Of a DNA stretch of 32,874 nucleotides, positions 23,190-31,285 are shown piece after piece (within the stretch, counting starts at the first letter, position 1; the number at the start of each line of letters is the position of its first letter). Origin of the DNA: a virus; IMG/VR virus record IMGVR_UViG_3300036845_000279, positions 1 to 32,874 of that record; one strand, 5' to 3'. The translations under genes and the position numbers were made by a program. Under the pieces are notes generated by a model. It ran no database searches. It worked only from the letters and a program-made list of their open reading frames with translations, and was not told the origin of the DNA.

Positions 23190-23527
23190 TTCCCGCCCAT
23201 CGCCGCCGCCGCTTTCAGCAGGACGTGGTGTGTCATTTCGATGCGGATGCCCTTGCCGTCTATCGGATGCACATACGCCCGCGGCCGGGAGTGGTCGGGG
23301 TTGTCTTCAACAACCTGATCCCACGCGACCAGTTCGGCGTTCTCCGAAGTCTGCACCAGGACACCGAAATGCCCTGTCGTCCTGCGGCCCTTCCAACTCT
23401 TGGAGGTGAGTTCGGCTTGGCAGAGGTCGTCCACGATTTGCCGCATCTCCACGGCTTTCGCCGCGATGTGCTCCAACACCATGGGCAGGTGCCGGATCTG
23501 GCGGTGCTGCTCGTCGGTAAGTTCCAT
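23186..23527 (-). CDS. Neck / tail-completion protein (HK97 gp10-like position)
   Basis: Encodes 113 residues. ATG 23527 shares its A with the upstream stop (TGATG), preferred over longer in-frame readings. The first half is helical (LTDEQHRQIRHLPMVLEHIAAKAVEMRQIVDDL), followed by basic residues KSWKGRRTTGHFGVLVQTS and strands (AELVAWDQVV, RAYVHPIDGKGIRIE). Position between the stopper and tail terminator matches gp10-like neck proteins in this gene order. Confidence 0.75.
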   Translation of the reverse strand: MELTDEQHRQIRHLPMVLEHIAAKAVEMRQIVDDLCQAELTSKSWKGRRTTGHFGVLVQTSENAELVAWDQVVEDNPDHSRPRAYVHPIDGKGIRIEMTHHVLLKAAAAMGGK

Positions 23528-23898
23528 CAGTTGACCCTCCGAACGTGCACTGTCCCACCGAAAATCGGTGCGTAGCGTTGCCACGGCAAACCATTCGACC
23601 AACTGACGGGTCTGCCTTGGACTTCGTAGGCCAACCATTCGGTCCCGTTGTTCACAAGGATGTTGTCGAGCTTCTTGTATAAGGTTGGGTCGGGGACTTG
23701 GAGGATGAGGTCGATGATCGTGCGCTCGACGTACTCCACCGAGATTGGGTCTACCCGACCGTCGCCCAACTGTTGAATCCCGATGATGTACCGGATGATC
23801 GGAGCAGACAGTGCACCGGTGGGGTTGCCGTGTGAGTCCGTCCCAGTCACCGTGAAGATTTGGTGCTGTATCTCAATCTGGTTGGGGAAGATCGGCAT
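23527..23898 (-). CDS. Head-tail stopper
   Basis: Encodes 123 residues. It is almost entirely beta: IEIQHQIFTVTGTDSHGNPTG, IIRYIIGIQQLGDGRVDP, TIIDLILQVPD and GTEWLAYEVQGRP, ending GGTVHVRRVN. Siphovirus stoppers are beta-barrels with a loop that closes the channel, and this protein follows the adaptor gene directly (TAATG). Assignment rests on order and fold type rather than a specific motif. Confidence 0.75.
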   Translation of the reverse strand: MPIFPNQIEIQHQIFTVTGTDSHGNPTGALSAPIIRYIIGIQQLGDGRVDPISVEYVERTIIDLILQVPDPTLYKKLDNILVNNGTEWLAYEVQGRPVSWSNGLPWQRYAPIFGGTVHVRRVN

Positions 23899-24482
23899 TA
23901 GAACCTGACAAGGGTGAACGGACCCAAACGTCGCCGTTGGTCATCCGTCAACACAATCCCGAGTGCGCCCATGCTGATCGTGTACGGCCCCGAACTGATC
24001 TGCGTCGCAACCCCTGATGGCAACTCCATGGCGCGGTTCGCTAACTCCATACCCACCGCAGCAACAGTGAGCGGAAGCGTCGAATAACCATGCGTATACG
24101 TGACTTCCGCATGCCGCGCCAACGGAGACGGGTATTCGCGGAAAGGCTGTTCAGACTCCAACGGCCACAAAGGCCACTCAAAATACTGTTGCCGAAACCG
24201 TCTGATATAGCCGGCTTGATGCCAGTGATAGGTTGACGGGTCGGTTTCCAGCCCGTCAATCGTTACCGTCGCAACATCAGTCACATACAGGCTTGGGAGC
24301 ATGACCGTGCCGTCTGGCTGGATCGGAACCTCCTCCGTCACCGTGACCGACGGGAAGATGTGCCACTGGCAGAAGTTGCGGATCGTGTCCCCAACCGCCG
24401 ACAGGAACCAGTTCGGGTCAGACGCCTGAAACGACGCCAAATCATCAGAGTTCAGCAGCGGCTCACCCAAAGGGCTGGTCAT
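23898..24482 (-). CDS. Head-tail adaptor (connector)
   Basis: Encodes 194 residues; ATG 24482 overlaps the previous stop (ATGA). It opens with LGEPLLNSDDLASF and a helix AVGDTIRNFCQWHIFPS, then beta strands (VTVTEEVPIQPDGTVMLPSL, VATVTIDGLETDP) and a C-terminal helical section (AAVGMELANRAMELPSGV). The helix-beta-helix form with a YTHGYSTLP loop is typical of adaptor proteins that bind the portal below the capsid. Order and fold agree. Confidence 0.82.
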   Translation of the reverse strand: MTSPLGEPLLNSDDLASFQASDPNWFLSAVGDTIRNFCQWHIFPSVTVTEEVPIQPDGTVMLPSLYVTDVATVTIDGLETDPSTYHWHQAGYIRRFRQQYFEWPLWPLESEQPFREYPSPLARHAEVTYTHGYSTLPLTVAAVGMELANRAMELPSGVATQISSGPYTISMGALGIVLTDDQRRRLGPFTLVRF

Positions 24483-24622
24483 GGCTGCCTGATCCAAATC
24501 TGGGTGAGTTCCGAATACACCTGCGGCGCCGTACCGTCACCGCGAACCTTCGTGACATACCGGTACACGTATTGATCCGTGTCCGGTGGCACAGTTTCCG
24601 GGGTGAAAGGACCGTCGGTCAC
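24479..24622 (-). CDS. Small hypothetical protein, connector region
   Basis: Encodes 47 residues from a GTG overlapping the preceding stop (GTGA), and its own stop overlaps the adaptor start. It reads as one beta-hairpin unit (DQYVYRYVTKVRGDG, VYSELTQIWIRQP). The double coupling makes it likely to be translated. Its role is unknown; it may be an accessory at the connector. Confidence 0.65.
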   Translation of the reverse strand: MTDGPFTPETVPPDTDQYVYRYVTKVRGDGTAPQVYSELTQIWIRQP

Positions 24623-24786
24623 TTCGCGTCTTTAGTCACCGCGGTCGTTGACACCGGAGGCTTCTTTTCCTTCGGCGTAACCACTTTCGACTTCGTTACC
24701 GGCTTCTCGTCATCGAAGTCGGTGCCCTTGAGTGGGGGGTCGCCGCGCTCAAGTTCGTAGTCAGAGATTTTGGTGGTGTAACCCAT
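24619..24786 (-). CDS. Small Lys-rich hypothetical protein after capsid
   Basis: Encodes 55 residues; the ATG follows GTGAGGACTC. The N-terminus (GYTTKISDYELERGDPPLKG) is mixed, and the C-terminal half is a Lys/Pro/Thr-rich tail (KSKVVTPKEKKPPVSTTAVTK) likely disordered. Short Lys-rich proteins directly after the capsid gene are frequent in actinophages and may be capsid accessory or assembly proteins. It lies after the putative capsid terminator. Confidence 0.65.
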   Translation of the reverse strand: MGYTTKISDYELERGDPPLKGTDFDDEKPVTKSKVVTPKEKKPPVSTTAVTKDAK

Positions 24787-24813
24787 GAGTCCTCACTTTC
24801 AGGGTTGATGAAA

Positions 24814-24841
24814 CGGGCCGGGCCATTACAGACCCGACCCG
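24814..24841 (-). terminator. Terminator-like hairpin downstream of capsid gene
   Basis: On the - strand an 11-bp stem (CGGGTCGGGTC / GGCCCGGCCCG, two G-U pairs) closes a 6-nt loop and is followed by TTTCATC. It lies in the 68-bp gap between the capsid stop and the next start. The short T-run suggests attenuation rather than full termination, so capsid mRNA could exceed downstream connector mRNA. Confidence 0.5.
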
Positions 24842-24854
24842 CTCCGTCAAGGGA

Positions 24855-26303
24855 TTACGGTGCGTTCTTCAGCTGGATCAGCTCGAACAGCTCAGGACGC
24901 TCAACCATCAGACCAACACGTTCCTCCGAACGGCAGGTCCACAGGTTCTGCTCAAAATCGGTGCCATTGACGTTGGTGATGTCGGTGCGCAAACCACCAC
25001 GCCGCAGAATCCGGTTCCAGCCAGCGAAGTCACCAACCAAGATCAGCCCTTGCGGCATAGCCGGTGTGGTGACAATCTTTTTGCCCCACAACGCGAACTG
25101 GTTGGTGGCCTGAGGTGTTGGCTGGTTCTGGTTGTAGCCGTAGTCCGCGCCGAACATCGAACCGCCGTAGTACTGAAGGTTGTTGTCCTTCGCCAACCTG
25201 ATCGTCAGGAAGTCCAACGGGTTCATCAGAATGGCGTCCGGCTCGAAGAAGTGCAGAACCCGGATGTCGACGATGGCGTTCAAGATGCCCTCAGCGATCG
25301 CCACACCCGTTGGTGCGGTGCCGGTGGCGCCCGTGCCGATCACCGCGCGACCGGGGGTCACTGAGGCGACTGTGTCCGTGCCTGCACCGATACCGGAGGT
25401 GCCCGCGGCAGGCCACACCAGGTTGGTGATAGCCGTAACCGTTTGCGGGGCTGTGAAACCACCAGAGCGGTTCAGCAGACCGTTGACACCGGGATAGCCG
25501 GAGCCGGCGACCAGTTCGATCTCTTCTTTACGCTGCACACCTTGAACGCAGCGCTGCTGGATCAGGGACCAAATGTAGCCGGCGTCCTGGATCATTTCGT
25601 CTGTTGCCCGTTCAAGGTTGGCGATCTTGCCGACCTGCTCGGTGTAACGGGTGAAGGTGTGCGTCGAGGTGGGTTTCGTCGCACCTTCCAAGGTGGCGGC
25701 GGCGTTGTTGGTCCACGTCGACTCACGCACATACGTGACGACCGGCGACTCCACCGCATAGGTGGGCATCAACTGCGCCACCACATTCTCGTAGAACCGC
25801 AGATCCACCACACCCGGAATAAACTCGGGGGCGATGAACGGTCCCGCAGTACCAGCAAGGAAGTACGCGCCTCCCGCTAGTGCTACGGGGGTTGTGGTGC
25901 CGGATGCGCCTTCACCGGAAAGTCCGGTCACACCCTGCGTTTTCATTCGCAGCTCGTCTTGATAGCTCTTGAGCCCGAACTCGAATGTTGCCTCGCCGCG
26001 TTCACGGTTAGCGGCGGCTTCCTTCAGCCGTGCGAAACCATCCCGGTACTGCTTGAACTCGGCTGGTGCTTCATGCTCGGGTGCGTTGCCGCTGGGCTGC
26101 GGGTCTGCTGAGCCGGCAAGACCTTGCGCGGCGCGCAGAGTCTTGATGGCAACGCCGATCTTCTCCGACTCCGACTCAGCCTTTTCGCGAACTGAAACCA
26201 GTTCATCGAGGGTGATGTCATCGGCCTCAAAGGCTTTCAGTTTTTCGGTGACCTCGCGCCGCAGCTCTTCGTTCTGCCGGTTGAGGGTATCAATGCTAGG
26301 CAT
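24855..26303 (-). CDS. Major capsid protein, HK97 fold
   Basis: Encodes 482 residues. Residues ~1-115 form a helical, coiled-coil-like delta domain (RQNEELRREVTEKLKAFE, SVREKAESESEKIGVAIKTL), the scaffold removed by the prohead protease. The mature HK97-fold shell follows with GPFIAPEFIPGVVDLRFYE, ESTWTNNAAATLEGATKP, a spine helix with LERATDEMIQDA, and late motifs DAILMNPLDFLTIRLAKD and RGGLRTDITNVNGTDF. It lies directly after the protease and ahead of the connector genes, as expected. Confidence 0.95.
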   Translation of the reverse strand: MPSIDTLNRQNEELRREVTEKLKAFEADDITLDELVSVREKAESESEKIGVAIKTLRAAQGLAGSADPQPSGNAPEHEAPAEFKQYRDGFARLKEAAANRERGEATFEFGLKSYQDELRMKTQGVTGLSGEGASGTTTPVALAGGAYFLAGTAGPFIAPEFIPGVVDLRFYENVVAQLMPTYAVESPVVTYVRESTWTNNAAATLEGATKPTSTHTFTRYTEQVGKIANLERATDEMIQDAGYIWSLIQQRCVQGVQRKEEIELVAGSGYPGVNGLLNRSGGFTAPQTVTAITNLVWPAAGTSGIGAGTDTVASVTPGRAVIGTGATGTAPTGVAIAEGILNAIVDIRVLHFFEPDAILMNPLDFLTIRLAKDNNLQYYGGSMFGADYGYNQNQPTPQATNQFALWGKKIVTTPAMPQGLILVGDFAGWNRILRRGGLRTDITNVNGTDFEQNLWTCRSEERVGLMVERPELFELIQLKNAP

Positions 26304-26304
26304 A

Positions 26305-27171
26305 TCAATCCTTCGTGTTCATGCTGATGAGGAACGCGAGAGAGCGCGCCTTCTCAGCTTCTTTAGCTTTCAGGTGTGCCACGTCGTCGGCGGATTTGTC
26401 GGCGGCATCAGCGGCGGCGGATTTCTCGGCGGCGGCGGGTGCAGCGGATTCCTCGGCGGATTCCTGCGGCGATCCAACACTTTCCGTGCTGGAAGACTTT
26501 TCGGTAATACGTACTCCGGCAGCTCCCCCGCTGCCTCCCTCCATCTTGAAGCCCTCAAAAAACAGGCTTTTGTTGGCGCCGTCAGCGGTGCCCGGGTCGG
26601 CATCAATATCGTTGAGGCATTGCGCCCCCAAATGGCAGGCAGCGTCGTGGATGGCCTGCACCATCTCGTCATGCTTAGGAACTTGCGGGTTATCCCCAGA
26701 TGCGGACAGTCCGCCTTCGGTTTTGTCGAGCGTCGCTGCTTTCGAGGCGAGGACGACGGCTTCTGGGTTGGCGGGGATCGCCACAAAAGCGGCGTTCAAC
26801 AACTCGCGCTGAACCCCGTCGTTCTTCTGATTCTTCCGTTCTGCATAGGTCACCGACACAGAGTTGATGTGGCCCTCGTTGACGAGCTGGCGAACCATCT
26901 GCGCGTACTCGGTGCCGGCGTAGGTTCCTTTGCCGATCATCCGGTTCCCCTCAATCGTGGGAACCGCGGACCCGACGGTCTTTTCGAGGCTGCGACCGTG
27001 ATCGCCGTCGATGTGAATCCTCGCCGGGAGTGGAGTTCTCCATTCGTCGGCCCATAGGTTTTCGTCGTCCCGGTCCATGGTTTCGGTCGACAGGATGACC
27101 TCAAACTGGCCGGGAAAGTCGGATTCTATGGGCGCGACTGCTGCGTCCACGCTTTTAGTGACTACGTCCAT
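26305..27171 (-). CDS. Prohead (capsid maturation) protease
   Basis: Encodes 288 residues. The ATG overlaps the portal stop by one base (TAATG). Residues ~15-150 resemble a caudoviral S78-type serine protease: strands (FEVILSTETMDRDDENL), His58 in HIDGDHGR as the probable base, and HINSVSVTYAE with Ser104 or Ser106 as nucleophile, followed by ELLNAAFVAIPANPEA. The C-terminal 120 residues are Ala/Ser/Glu/Lys-rich low complexity (ESAEESAAPAAAEKSAA), likely a scaffold-like or self-cleaved tail. It would remove the capsid delta domain. Confidence 0.88.
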   Translation of the reverse strand: MDVVTKSVDAAVAPIESDFPGQFEVILSTETMDRDDENLWADEWRTPLPARIHIDGDHGRSLEKTVGSAVPTIEGNRMIGKGTYAGTEYAQMVRQLVNEGHINSVSVTYAERKNQKNDGVQRELLNAAFVAIPANPEAVVLASKAATLDKTEGGLSASGDNPQVPKHDEMVQAIHDAACHLGAQCLNDIDADPGTADGANKSLFFEGFKMEGGSGGAAGVRITEKSSSTESVGSPQESAEESAAPAAAEKSAAADAADKSADDVAHLKAKEAEKARSLAFLISMNTKD

Positions 27172-28634
27172 TACGCGATTCGCCTCTCTAACAGGAATTC
27201 GCACGCCTCACGCACGCCGTCTTGATCCCCGGTTTTGTTGATCTGCTCGCGGGCCGCCTGTTGCAGCGTGTGATTACGCCCGAGTAGCCCGGACATGTCG
27301 CGGATGTGTTTTTGCACGGCAGGTGTCGGAACATCTGTGCCACCAGCGCCGTTCAGCGCAGGAACGTGGGTACTAGCGCCGCTGTCGCTATTGACTGCGG
27401 GGCTGCTGTCTGTGGGACCGGGGGCGACGCCGGCTTGTGCCAGCGGCACCATCGCCCCTTGGACGTAAAGATTGTCGGCTTCCGGACCAGCAACATTCAG
27501 ATCAAAGTATTGGCGTGCTTCAGCCGGAGTCATGATTCCAGACACCACCAGATCCTTGACGGCCTGCGCGCGTTGTTCGAAGGCGCCGCGAAGTACTTCG
27601 GCGACAGCGAACTTCATCACCTTTGGGCCGTTGAAGTCCCGTCCGACTTCCCAGTTGATGACGGATTCGATGAACTCAATCCTGGGTGCCATGCTGTCGC
27701 GGTAGAGGGAGCGCATGTTTTCGGTGATGTTGGAGAACGTGGCGTGGTCCATGATCTGCAACGAAGATGGCGGTAAATCCATGACCCCGCAGACTTCTTC
27801 GCGGTTCAACTGCCGCGCCTCGAGGTAGGCCATGTCGACGGCTTTGGATTCGATCGGTTTGAAGGTGAGACCGTCCTCGAGGAGGACGACGCGGCCGTGG
27901 TTACCGGTGCCTTGGTGTTCGGACTGGAACGCCACCTTCAAGCGTTCGCGACCCAGGGTGCCGAGTTCCCGTTCGCTCTCGACCACGCCGGAGGGGTTGG
28001 TTCCGTTCTTCCACGACGCCGACATTGATCGGCGGGCGGAATCCTCATTCAAAAGGGTGGAGCGGAGGGGTTCCATGCGGGAGATACCGCGCATCATGTT
28101 GTCGGGGTTGAACTCCCGGAACGGCACCACATCATCACGCCCGTAAACCTGGTTAGGTCTGCCCATGAACCGGTAGGCTTCGGCGCCGTCGGTGTCACGG
28201 AAAATCTGCACCAAAGATGGGTGCATCGGCACAAACCCGGTCACCTGGTCGCCGCGCCCTTCGCGGAGTTTGATCCAGTACGTTTCGCCGTAAATTTCGA
28301 TCGTTGCGGCGGTCCACTCCCAGAACGAACTCGGCGACGTTGTGGGGCACGGGTCGGCGATCAGCTGCGCGAACGGGCCATCCAAATCCAGCTTCTGCCC
28401 TGATGCTGGGGACTGGTCCCACACCGCCGCACCGAGGCGGGCAATGGATCTAGATACTTTCCTGACTGCGGCATACACCCACGGCTGGGTGTGGTACAGC
28501 TGCCCATAGGAAGCGAACGCCGTCTCCAACGAGATACCGAGGCGGGGAACGAAGTAGGACGGCCAAAACTGGGGTGCGGTTTCCGCGAATGCTTGTGGTG
28601 CTAACGGATAGTGAGTTCCGTTTTCCAGGATCAC
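27171..28634 (-). CDS. Portal protein
   Basis: Encodes 487 residues. I place the start at GTG 28634 (GTGA overlap with the preceding gene), not at longer in-frame readings. Features of a siphovirus (HK97-type) portal are present: TQPWVYAAVRKVSRSIARLG, PSSFWEWTAATIEIYGETYW, KAVDMAYLEARQLNREEVCGVMDLPPSSL (residues ~270-300) and NITENMRSLYRDSMAPRIEFIES. It forms the dodecameric channel for packaging and ejection. The Pro/Ala/Asn tail is disordered. Confidence 0.92.
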   Translation of the reverse strand: MILENGTHYPLAPQAFAETAPQFWPSYFVPRLGISLETAFASYGQLYHTQPWVYAAVRKVSRSIARLGAAVWDQSPASGQKLDLDGPFAQLIADPCPTTSPSSFWEWTAATIEIYGETYWIKLREGRGDQVTGFVPMHPSLVQIFRDTDGAEAYRFMGRPNQVYGRDDVVPFREFNPDNMMRGISRMEPLRSTLLNEDSARRSMSASWKNGTNPSGVVESERELGTLGRERLKVAFQSEHQGTGNHGRVVLLEDGLTFKPIESKAVDMAYLEARQLNREEVCGVMDLPPSSLQIMDHATFSNITENMRSLYRDSMAPRIEFIESVINWEVGRDFNGPKVMKFAVAEVLRGAFEQRAQAVKDLVVSGIMTPAEARQYFDLNVAGPEADNLYVQGAMVPLAQAGVAPGPTDSSPAVNSDSGASTHVPALNGAGGTDVPTPAVQKHIRDMSGLLGRNHTLQQAAREQINKTGDQDGVREACEFLLERRIA

Positions 28635-28858
28635 GTTGGCAGCTCGGTGAGGAAGCCGTGAACTCGGTCGAAGTACTGGCGGCCGGCGATGGTATTCGGG
28701 GTTTCTCCTGGGGCGGCCACGGTTTCGCACTTCTCCAGCACATACGTGGTGTCGTCGAAGTCGGCTAGGCGCCCTGTGAAGAGGGTTTCGCCCGAGACAG
28801 TGTTCACCGCTACACGCCGGCGTAAAGCCTTGTTGAGAACGCGTTTACGTGGGAGCAC
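28631..28858 (-). CDS. Small hypothetical protein between terminase and portal
   Basis: Encodes 75 residues from a GTG. It begins with a strongly basic segment (RKRVLNKALRRRVAV) and continues as beta strands (VNTVSGETLFTGRLADFDDTTYVLE) that fit a small SH3-like or Sm-like barrel. Its stop overlaps the portal start. Genes of this size commonly sit here in mycobacteriophages; role unknown, perhaps capsid or packaging accessory. Confidence 0.7.
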   Translation of the reverse strand: MLPRKRVLNKALRRRVAVNTVSGETLFTGRLADFDDTTYVLEKCETVAAPGETPNTIAGRQYFDRVHGFLTELPT

Positions 28859-28868
28859 TCGGTTTCCT

Positions 28869-30431
28869 TCACAGGACTAGGACCTCTGGGCCGTCGGCCA
28901 TCGAATAAATGCTGGGTCGGTCATCGGGTAGGTTCGCGAGTCCCCACACCGCGCCGATACCGGCCATCAGGGGTGCGGTTTCGGTGGGGGATTTCATCGG
29001 GTCCAACACCCAACCCCCTTCCGGCCCTATTTTTGTAGCGGCGGATGTGGCGGCGGAGTCCATTCCGGGGTGGAATAGGTGCCGGATTTTGTGGTCACGG
29101 AGGGCGTCGAACATCTGTCCGTGCGCCGCGGACACATCCGTTGCGGCCCATTTGATGAACGGCAACCCTGCGTCTTCAATCTCGGCTGCCATCGACGCGG
29201 CGGGGATACGTGAGCCGATCCGGATGACGATCACGTTGTAGCGTGACCTGTGTTTTTTGAGGAACGGCAACACCCAGTCAGTTCCCGCCTGGTCTTCCCA
29301 AATACCAAAAACAGGGTTGCCCTGCATATCGAGGGAGGCCCGGGCGAGGTAGGCGCGGCTACGGTCCGGGGGGATCTCCAAACACACCGCCGCTGCCGCC
29401 CCGGTAGCCACGTTGGGGGCGGTGTCGGAGGTGTCTGACCACGCCTCAGCCGGAAATGGTCCACCGTCGGAGTGGGCGACCCAGATGCAGCGGCATTCCT
29501 TATCAAACACCGCGGCCGGGTCCTCATTCATCGCGTGAATAAGTGCGCGGTCGGTGACACAATCGGTGACGATGTCGGTGTGGTTCATCGCCGGATTCGC
29601 CTGCGCCAAAGCCGACATATCCGTCCGCGCGGAATGCGGGGGGGCGGACCATTCAAAAAAACCAGTCGCTACCTGACCGACGTTCTCCAACAGGGCGGCT
29701 ACGCCTTGGTCTGGTTCATCCAAGATGCCGGCGTCCTGATTGCCGTCCGGCCAACCCAAATCCCTATGCGCTTTGGTGCGTAAATGCCGTAACACGATGC
29801 TGAGGAGATCTCCGGCGTTGGCGAACGCCCACGTCTGCGCTTTCGGGCGGGCCATCGCCGTTTTCGTGACCGCAGCCCAACTGTCCCAGGCTTGGTGTTC
29901 CTGCAACTCATCCAAAAGGATCAGATCACCAGAGAAACCCCGTCCACCTCTTCGGGAGGCGGAGGCTACGCGGTATTCGCAGCCGTTCTCCAAAATCAAC
30001 CTTTTCGGGTGGCCGCGTTTCACCCCGGAGCGGTCTTTCTCCCCCGTCCCATCAATCAACGGCTCGAGCTCGGGGTTGGACATCGCCCATTCGACGGCGT
30101 CTTCCCACGACTCTTCAGCCCTGGGAAGGTCTTGGGCGGTTGCGATGACCTTCCGGGAGTCGAGGGCGTAGATATGCCATAAAGCTAAAACCACCATAAG
30201 GAGGCTTTTGCCGTTCTGCCTGGCTACTTCCACAACCACGGTGCGAAACCGGTAGAGGCCATCCTCGTTGAGTTCCAGCGCGTGGAGGAGGAGCCATTTC
30301 TGCCAGGGAAATAGCTTTATTTCGAGGACTTCTTCAGCGAACGCGATACACGCGAACCCATGAGTCGTCTCTTCGGTCAGCTCACGCCGCGGAGGTGTAT
30401 AGATCCGCGGCGTCTCAGCTCCGAGGTTCAC
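28869..30431 (-). CDS. Large terminase subunit
   Basis: Encodes 520 residues from a GTG overlapping the previous stop (GTGA). The N-terminal ATPase has FPWQKWLLLHALEL (adenine-binding region), a Walker A-like VARQNGKS with Lys75, and Walker B DLILLDE at 169-175 with Glu175 catalytic. TAQDLPRAEESW and AFANAGD (motif III/coupling) are also visible. The C-terminal part is the RNase H-like nuclease (ARASLDMQGNPVFGIWE supplies an acidic residue). It cuts concatemers and pumps DNA into the prohead through the portal encoded downstream. Confidence 0.95.
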   Translation of the reverse strand: MNLGAETPRIYTPPRRELTEETTHGFACIAFAEEVLEIKLFPWQKWLLLHALELNEDGLYRFRTVVVEVARQNGKSLLMVVLALWHIYALDSRKVIATAQDLPRAEESWEDAVEWAMSNPELEPLIDGTGEKDRSGVKRGHPKRLILENGCEYRVASASRRGGRGFSGDLILLDELQEHQAWDSWAAVTKTAMARPKAQTWAFANAGDLLSIVLRHLRTKAHRDLGWPDGNQDAGILDEPDQGVAALLENVGQVATGFFEWSAPPHSARTDMSALAQANPAMNHTDIVTDCVTDRALIHAMNEDPAAVFDKECRCIWVAHSDGGPFPAEAWSDTSDTAPNVATGAAAAVCLEIPPDRSRAYLARASLDMQGNPVFGIWEDQAGTDWVLPFLKKHRSRYNVIVIRIGSRIPAASMAAEIEDAGLPFIKWAATDVSAAHGQMFDALRDHKIRHLFHPGMDSAATSAATKIGPEGGWVLDPMKSPTETAPLMAGIGAVWGLANLPDDRPSIYSMADGPEVLVL

Positions 30432-30697
30432 ACCCCGGGAAACAGGTATGTGACTGTGCTGCTACCGGTCGCGACGATGGCGTAAAGGTCGTGCACATAG
30501 CCACCCGTGGAGGGGATATGCACCAGCGTCGTCGCCGGTATTGAGACGCCCGTAGTAGCTGTCACGCTGGGTCCACCGAACACCGTCGCCGCACTACAAG
30601 ACACCAAAACGTCATCGTTCTCAGCCGAGACAGTGCACACCAGGGTCGCTGTGGTGCCCACGGTGACAGAACCGTTGACGTAGGACTCGTTTGGCAT
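30428..30697 (-). CDS. Small beta-rich protein upstream of large terminase
   Basis: Encodes 89 residues. ATG 30697 follows GGAAGG, preferred over a GTG 24 nt upstream. It is almost entirely beta and Val/Thr/Ser-rich: SYVNGSVTVGTTATLVCTV, DVLVSCSAATVFG, GGYVHDLYAIVATG and STVTYLFPGV. No charge-rich helix or membrane segment. The composition fits a capsid decoration or small virion protein. Function not assignable. It is the first - strand gene after the DUF732 island. Confidence 0.7.
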   Translation of the reverse strand: MPNESYVNGSVTVGTTATLVCTVSAENDDVLVSCSAATVFGGPSVTATTGVSIPATTLVHIPSTGGYVHDLYAIVATGSSTVTYLFPGV

Positions 30698-30754
30698 CAG
30701 GGAACCTTCCGGAAAAGTCACAGGAAATCAGCAGGAGAAACGCGGAACTAAAGG

Positions 30755-30783
30755 TTGCCGACAGTGGTTAATGGCACTATGAC
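30755..30783 (+). promoter_or_regulatory. Putative + strand promoter, leaderless
   Basis: TTGCCG (30755-30760) and TATGAC (30778-30783) are spaced by 17 bp, a weak sigma70-like promoter. The ATG at 30788 begins 5 nt after the -10 box and lacks a ribosome-binding site, so transcription could start at or near the codon (leaderless, common in mycobacteria). Based on inspection only. Confidence 0.4.
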
Positions 30784-30787
30784 ACTC

Positions 30788-31285
30788 ATGCTCGACCCAG
30801 AACCAACCCTCGCCGCACCAACCGAGGACGAAACCCAGTCTTTGCACGCCTGGTCACAAGAAGACACCGCCGAGGTTGTTGACTATCGGCCGCGCAGCTG
30901 GAAACTCCCAGCCCTGGTGGTCACGATCGCCGCTGCGGCAGCCGTTACGGCTGGCCTGTTTTTGGCGTGGCCGAGTGCTACAAAACCGCAGGTCGCACCC
31001 ACGAAACCCCAGGTCACGGCACCAGCAAAACCGGCCATCCCCACATCCCCGCCAGTGCAGTCACAAAACCCGGATGACCGCTACGTTGCACTCATTCAGC
31101 AACGCGGAATGGACGTTATCTCCCGAACCCAGACCATCAACGCTGCCCACTGGATCTGTGAGCAGCACAAACACGGCTATCCCGCCACGGAGATCGCACA
31201 GGCCATCATCGACAGCACCCCCGGCATGACCATGAAGGGCGCCGCAATCGACATCGACACCGCGCTCGAGGTGTACTGCCCATGA
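30788..31285 (+). CDS. Membrane-anchored DUF732-like protein
   Basis: Encodes 165 residues from ATG 30788 (an ATG at 30779 is also possible). Residues ~1-42 are acidic and cytoplasmic; ~43-62 form one transmembrane helix (ALVVTIAAAAAVTAGLFLAW); ~65-98 are a Pro/Lys/Thr linker (KPQVAPTKPQV). The outer domain (~100-165) resembles DUF732: DDRYVALIQQRGMD, an AAHWICEQHKHG helix, and a final EVYCP, with two Cys that may pair. DUF732 is a mycobacterial exported domain of unknown role. The stop overlaps the next start. It is antisense to the late operon, so probably expressed separately, perhaps from a prophage. Confidence 0.8.
   Translation: MLDPEPTLAAPTEDETQSLHAWSQEDTAEVVDYRPRSWKLPALVVTIAAAAAVTAGLFLAWPSATKPQVAPTKPQVTAPAKPAIPTSPPVQSQNPDDRYVALIQQRGMDVISRTQTINAAHWICEQHKHGYPATEIAQAIIDSTPGMTMKGAAIDIDTALEVYCP

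Noticed and set aside
24479-24786. One fused gene covering both small proteins after the capsid
   Set aside because: They are in different frames joined by a GTGA overlap; each has its own stop and start.
25969-27057. 362-residue + strand reading frame opposite capsid and protease
   Set aside because: It is antisense to two strongly supported genes, is Ser/Phe/Arg-rich without domains, and has no convincing ribosome-binding site; a by-product of GC-rich codon use.
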